A program made the position numbers and the translations under genes. A stretch of DNA of 20,781 nucleotides, taken from Acidimicrobiaceae bacterium. Lineage in GTDB: Bacteria; Actinomycetota; Acidimicrobiia; Acidimicrobiales; MedAcidi-G1. A model generated the notes under the pieces. It was given only the letters and a program-made list of their open reading frames with translations, searched no databases and was not told the DNA's origin. The DNA lies in the NCBI GenBank assembly GCA_002727895.1, contig PBUO01000016.1, positions 14,565-35,345 on the forward strand, in the 5' to 3' direction. Of the stretch, positions 19,886 to 20,781 are shown piece after piece. How positions within the stretch are numbered: the first letter of the stretch is position 1; each line of letters starts with the position of its first letter.

Positions 19886-20533
19886 TCAACTCCGGGTGAT
19901 CCCCACCTCGGTGACGATCAGGTCGAGGGGGATGTCCCAAGGCTTGGCCTCGATGGTGTCGACAACCTGGAAGTCATGGCACACGCCCATCAGGAGCGGC
20001 GTGGGTTCGCCACTCGCCCGCCCCTCGGCCACATGGGCGAACGTCCGGTCGTAGAAGCCGGCACCATGTCCGATCCGGTTCCCCCGCCGGTCGGCGGCCA
20101 CCAACGGCACCAGGACCACGTCGAGGTCCATGGGATCGACCTCGTCGCCCCGACCTGGGCCCACCGTGGGCTGACGGATGCCGAAGGGCCCCGCCTCGAG
20201 GGGCCCGGTGGGGACCACGAAGCGCAGAGGCTCGCCGGGGATGGTCAGCGGGAGCGCGAGCCGGGAGTCGAGCACCCCACCGGAGAATGTGCCGTCGGGG
20301 CGCTCGAAACCAAGGAGCCCGCTCGGGTCCACCTCGCCACGGACGCCCAGGTAGGTGCCCATCGTCCCCGCGCCCGCCACCTCGGACAGGTTCCGGAGTC
20401 GCTCGACCACAAGCGCCGAGTTCCGGGCCACGACGTCGGCTGACAGCCTCCGTCGCCGGGCCAGCATCTTCCGCCTCAGGGCGTCCCGATCCGTCACCAG
20501 AGAGTGCACCGGTGCCGTCACTGGATCCGACAT
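19886..20533 (-). CDS. fau: 5-formyltetrahydrofolate cyclo-ligase
   Basis: Cytosolic enzyme (methenyltetrahydrofolate synthetase, YgfA/MTHFS family) that converts 5-formyltetrahydrofolate to 5,10-methenyltetrahydrofolate using ATP, returning a storage or inhibitory folate to the one-carbon pool. The protein has 215 residues, close to the usual 180-220. The basic N-terminal helix L-R-R-K-M-L-A-R-R-R, the substrate-loop strand V-P-L-V-A-A-D and the nucleotide-binding signature R-R-G-N-R-I-G-H-G-A-G-F-Y-D-R are all present. The start is ATG 20533; another in-frame ATG at 20572 would add 13 arginine- and proline-rich residues and is judged less likely. A weak GGGGAC precedes ATG 20533. It is the first gene of the minus-strand set leading into trkA, but the 85-bp gap makes operon membership uncertain. 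Confidence 0.9.
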   Translation of the reverse strand: MSDPVTAPVHSLVTDRDALRRKMLARRRRLSADVVARNSALVVERLRNLSEVAGAGTMGTYLGVRGEVDPSGLLGFERPDGTFSGGVLDSRLALPLTIPGEPLRFVVPTGPLEAGPFGIRQPTVGPGRGDEVDPMDLDVVLVPLVAADRRGNRIGHGAGFYDRTFAHVAEGRASGEPTPLLMGVCHDFQVVDTIEAKPWDIPLDLIVTEVGITRS

Positions 20534-20617
20534 GTCCCCATGTTGCCGCGCCCGGGGGCGTCCCGGACACATGTCACACGGCGGTCCCGGAGGCCCCGCG
20601 ATGTCGGGAGGCGGTGG

Positions 20618-20641
20618 CCGGGTTCACTAGAGTCAACCCGG
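20618..20641. promoter_or_regulatory. 24-bp imperfect palindrome, possible operator over a -10
   Basis: Arms CCGGGTT / AACCCGG enclose a further ACT / AGT match, so 10 of 12 paired positions are complementary. It sits in the 192-bp divergent gap, 84 bp before the downstream gene and 85 bp before the folate gene. The hexamer TAGAGT (20628-20633) inside it fits an actinobacterial TANNNT -10 for the plus-strand gene; no clear -35 is seen. A hairpin role is also possible. Confidence 0.4.
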
Positions 20642-20711
20642 TCCCGGAACGACGCCGGAGACCCGCCCTGCTCCGACTGCCGGGGCGAGCCGTGAACCGT
20701 CCCCCATACCT

Positions 20712-20718
20712 GAGGAGA
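20712..20718 (+). promoter_or_regulatory. Strong ribosome binding site before TTG start
   Basis: GAGGAGA, 7 nt before TTG 20726. It identifies the unusual TTG as the start of the last, truncated gene. Confidence 0.7.
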
Positions 20719-20725
20719 CCCTTCC

Positions 20726-20781
20726 TTGGACGCCATCCCGTACCTGGCAGGTGCGTCGGCCCTTCTGGGCCTGCTGCTCGC
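20726..20781 (+). CDS. N-terminus of an unidentified membrane protein (cut by window end)
   Basis: Only 18 complete codons are visible, starting with TTG and reading M-D-A-I-P-Y-L-A-G-A-S-A-L-L-G-L-L-L. This is a hydrophobic stretch typical of a first transmembrane helix or signal anchor. The start is supported by an ideally spaced GAGGAGA site. I cannot name the protein from so little; a multipass membrane protein is the likeliest class. It is divergent from the folate cyclo-ligase gene and probably controlled from the 192-bp gap that holds a palindrome and a -10-like hexamer. Confidence 0.6.
   Translation, partial: MDAIPYLAGASALLGLLL

Noticed and set aside
19884..19889. TTGACT (minus strand) as a -35 box for trkA at the end of the folate gene
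   Set aside because: A good -35 match, but no TANNNT lies at an acceptable distance downstream, so a promoter is not supported.

Overview
The window is very GC-rich (I estimate about 70% by eye) and gene-dense. Several GTG starts and one TTG start are used, and neighbouring genes sit very close together. A 1427-residue AftD/DUF3367-type membrane arabinofuranosyltransferase points to Actinobacteria (Actinomycetota). The mix of AftD, DUF2142, gltBD and a tandem TrkH pair would suit a non-mycolic, perhaps acidimicrobial, lineage, but that finer placement is inference only. I see no mobile elements, integrases, CRISPR arrays, tRNAs or rRNAs, so this looks like ordinary chromosomal backbone.

Layout. 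(1) 21-6460 is an envelope-related block: aftD (+) converges on a DUF2142 multipass membrane protein (-), and their stop codons lie in one shared hairpin. The DUF2142 gene diverges from an alpha/beta hydrolase gene (+) across a 34-bp spacer. (2) 6513-13607, all minus, is gltB-gltD (the large and small subunits of NADPH glutamate synthase), followed after 26 bp by a family-2 glycosyltransferase. (3) 13759-15081 (+) is an M18 zinc aminopeptidase, divergent from gltB over 151 bp that carry a perfect 7-bp inverted repeat. (4) 15143-20533, all minus, is read in the order 5-formyltetrahydrofolate cyclo-ligase, trkA, a divergent TrkH paralogue, then canonical trkH. The two TrkH genes overlap by 4 bp (ATGA). 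(5) 20726 to the window end is the first 18 codons of a membrane protein, preceded by a strong ribosome binding site and a 24-bp imperfect palindrome.

How the genes work together. GltB and GltD form the enzyme making glutamate from glutamine and 2-oxoglutarate. TrkA (cytosolic nucleotide-binding gate) and TrkH (pore) form a potassium uptake system. AftD, DUF2142 and the GT2 enzyme are plausibly involved in building cell-surface glycans. The most unusual element is the second TrkH. It keeps the whole fold but has a glycine-to-alanine change in the first selectivity-filter loop, an arginine beside the second-loop glycines and a glutamine in place of the conserved gating-loop lysine. It may be a modified or regulatory partner of the canonical TrkH. 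I did not find a clearly new multi-gene system beyond this.
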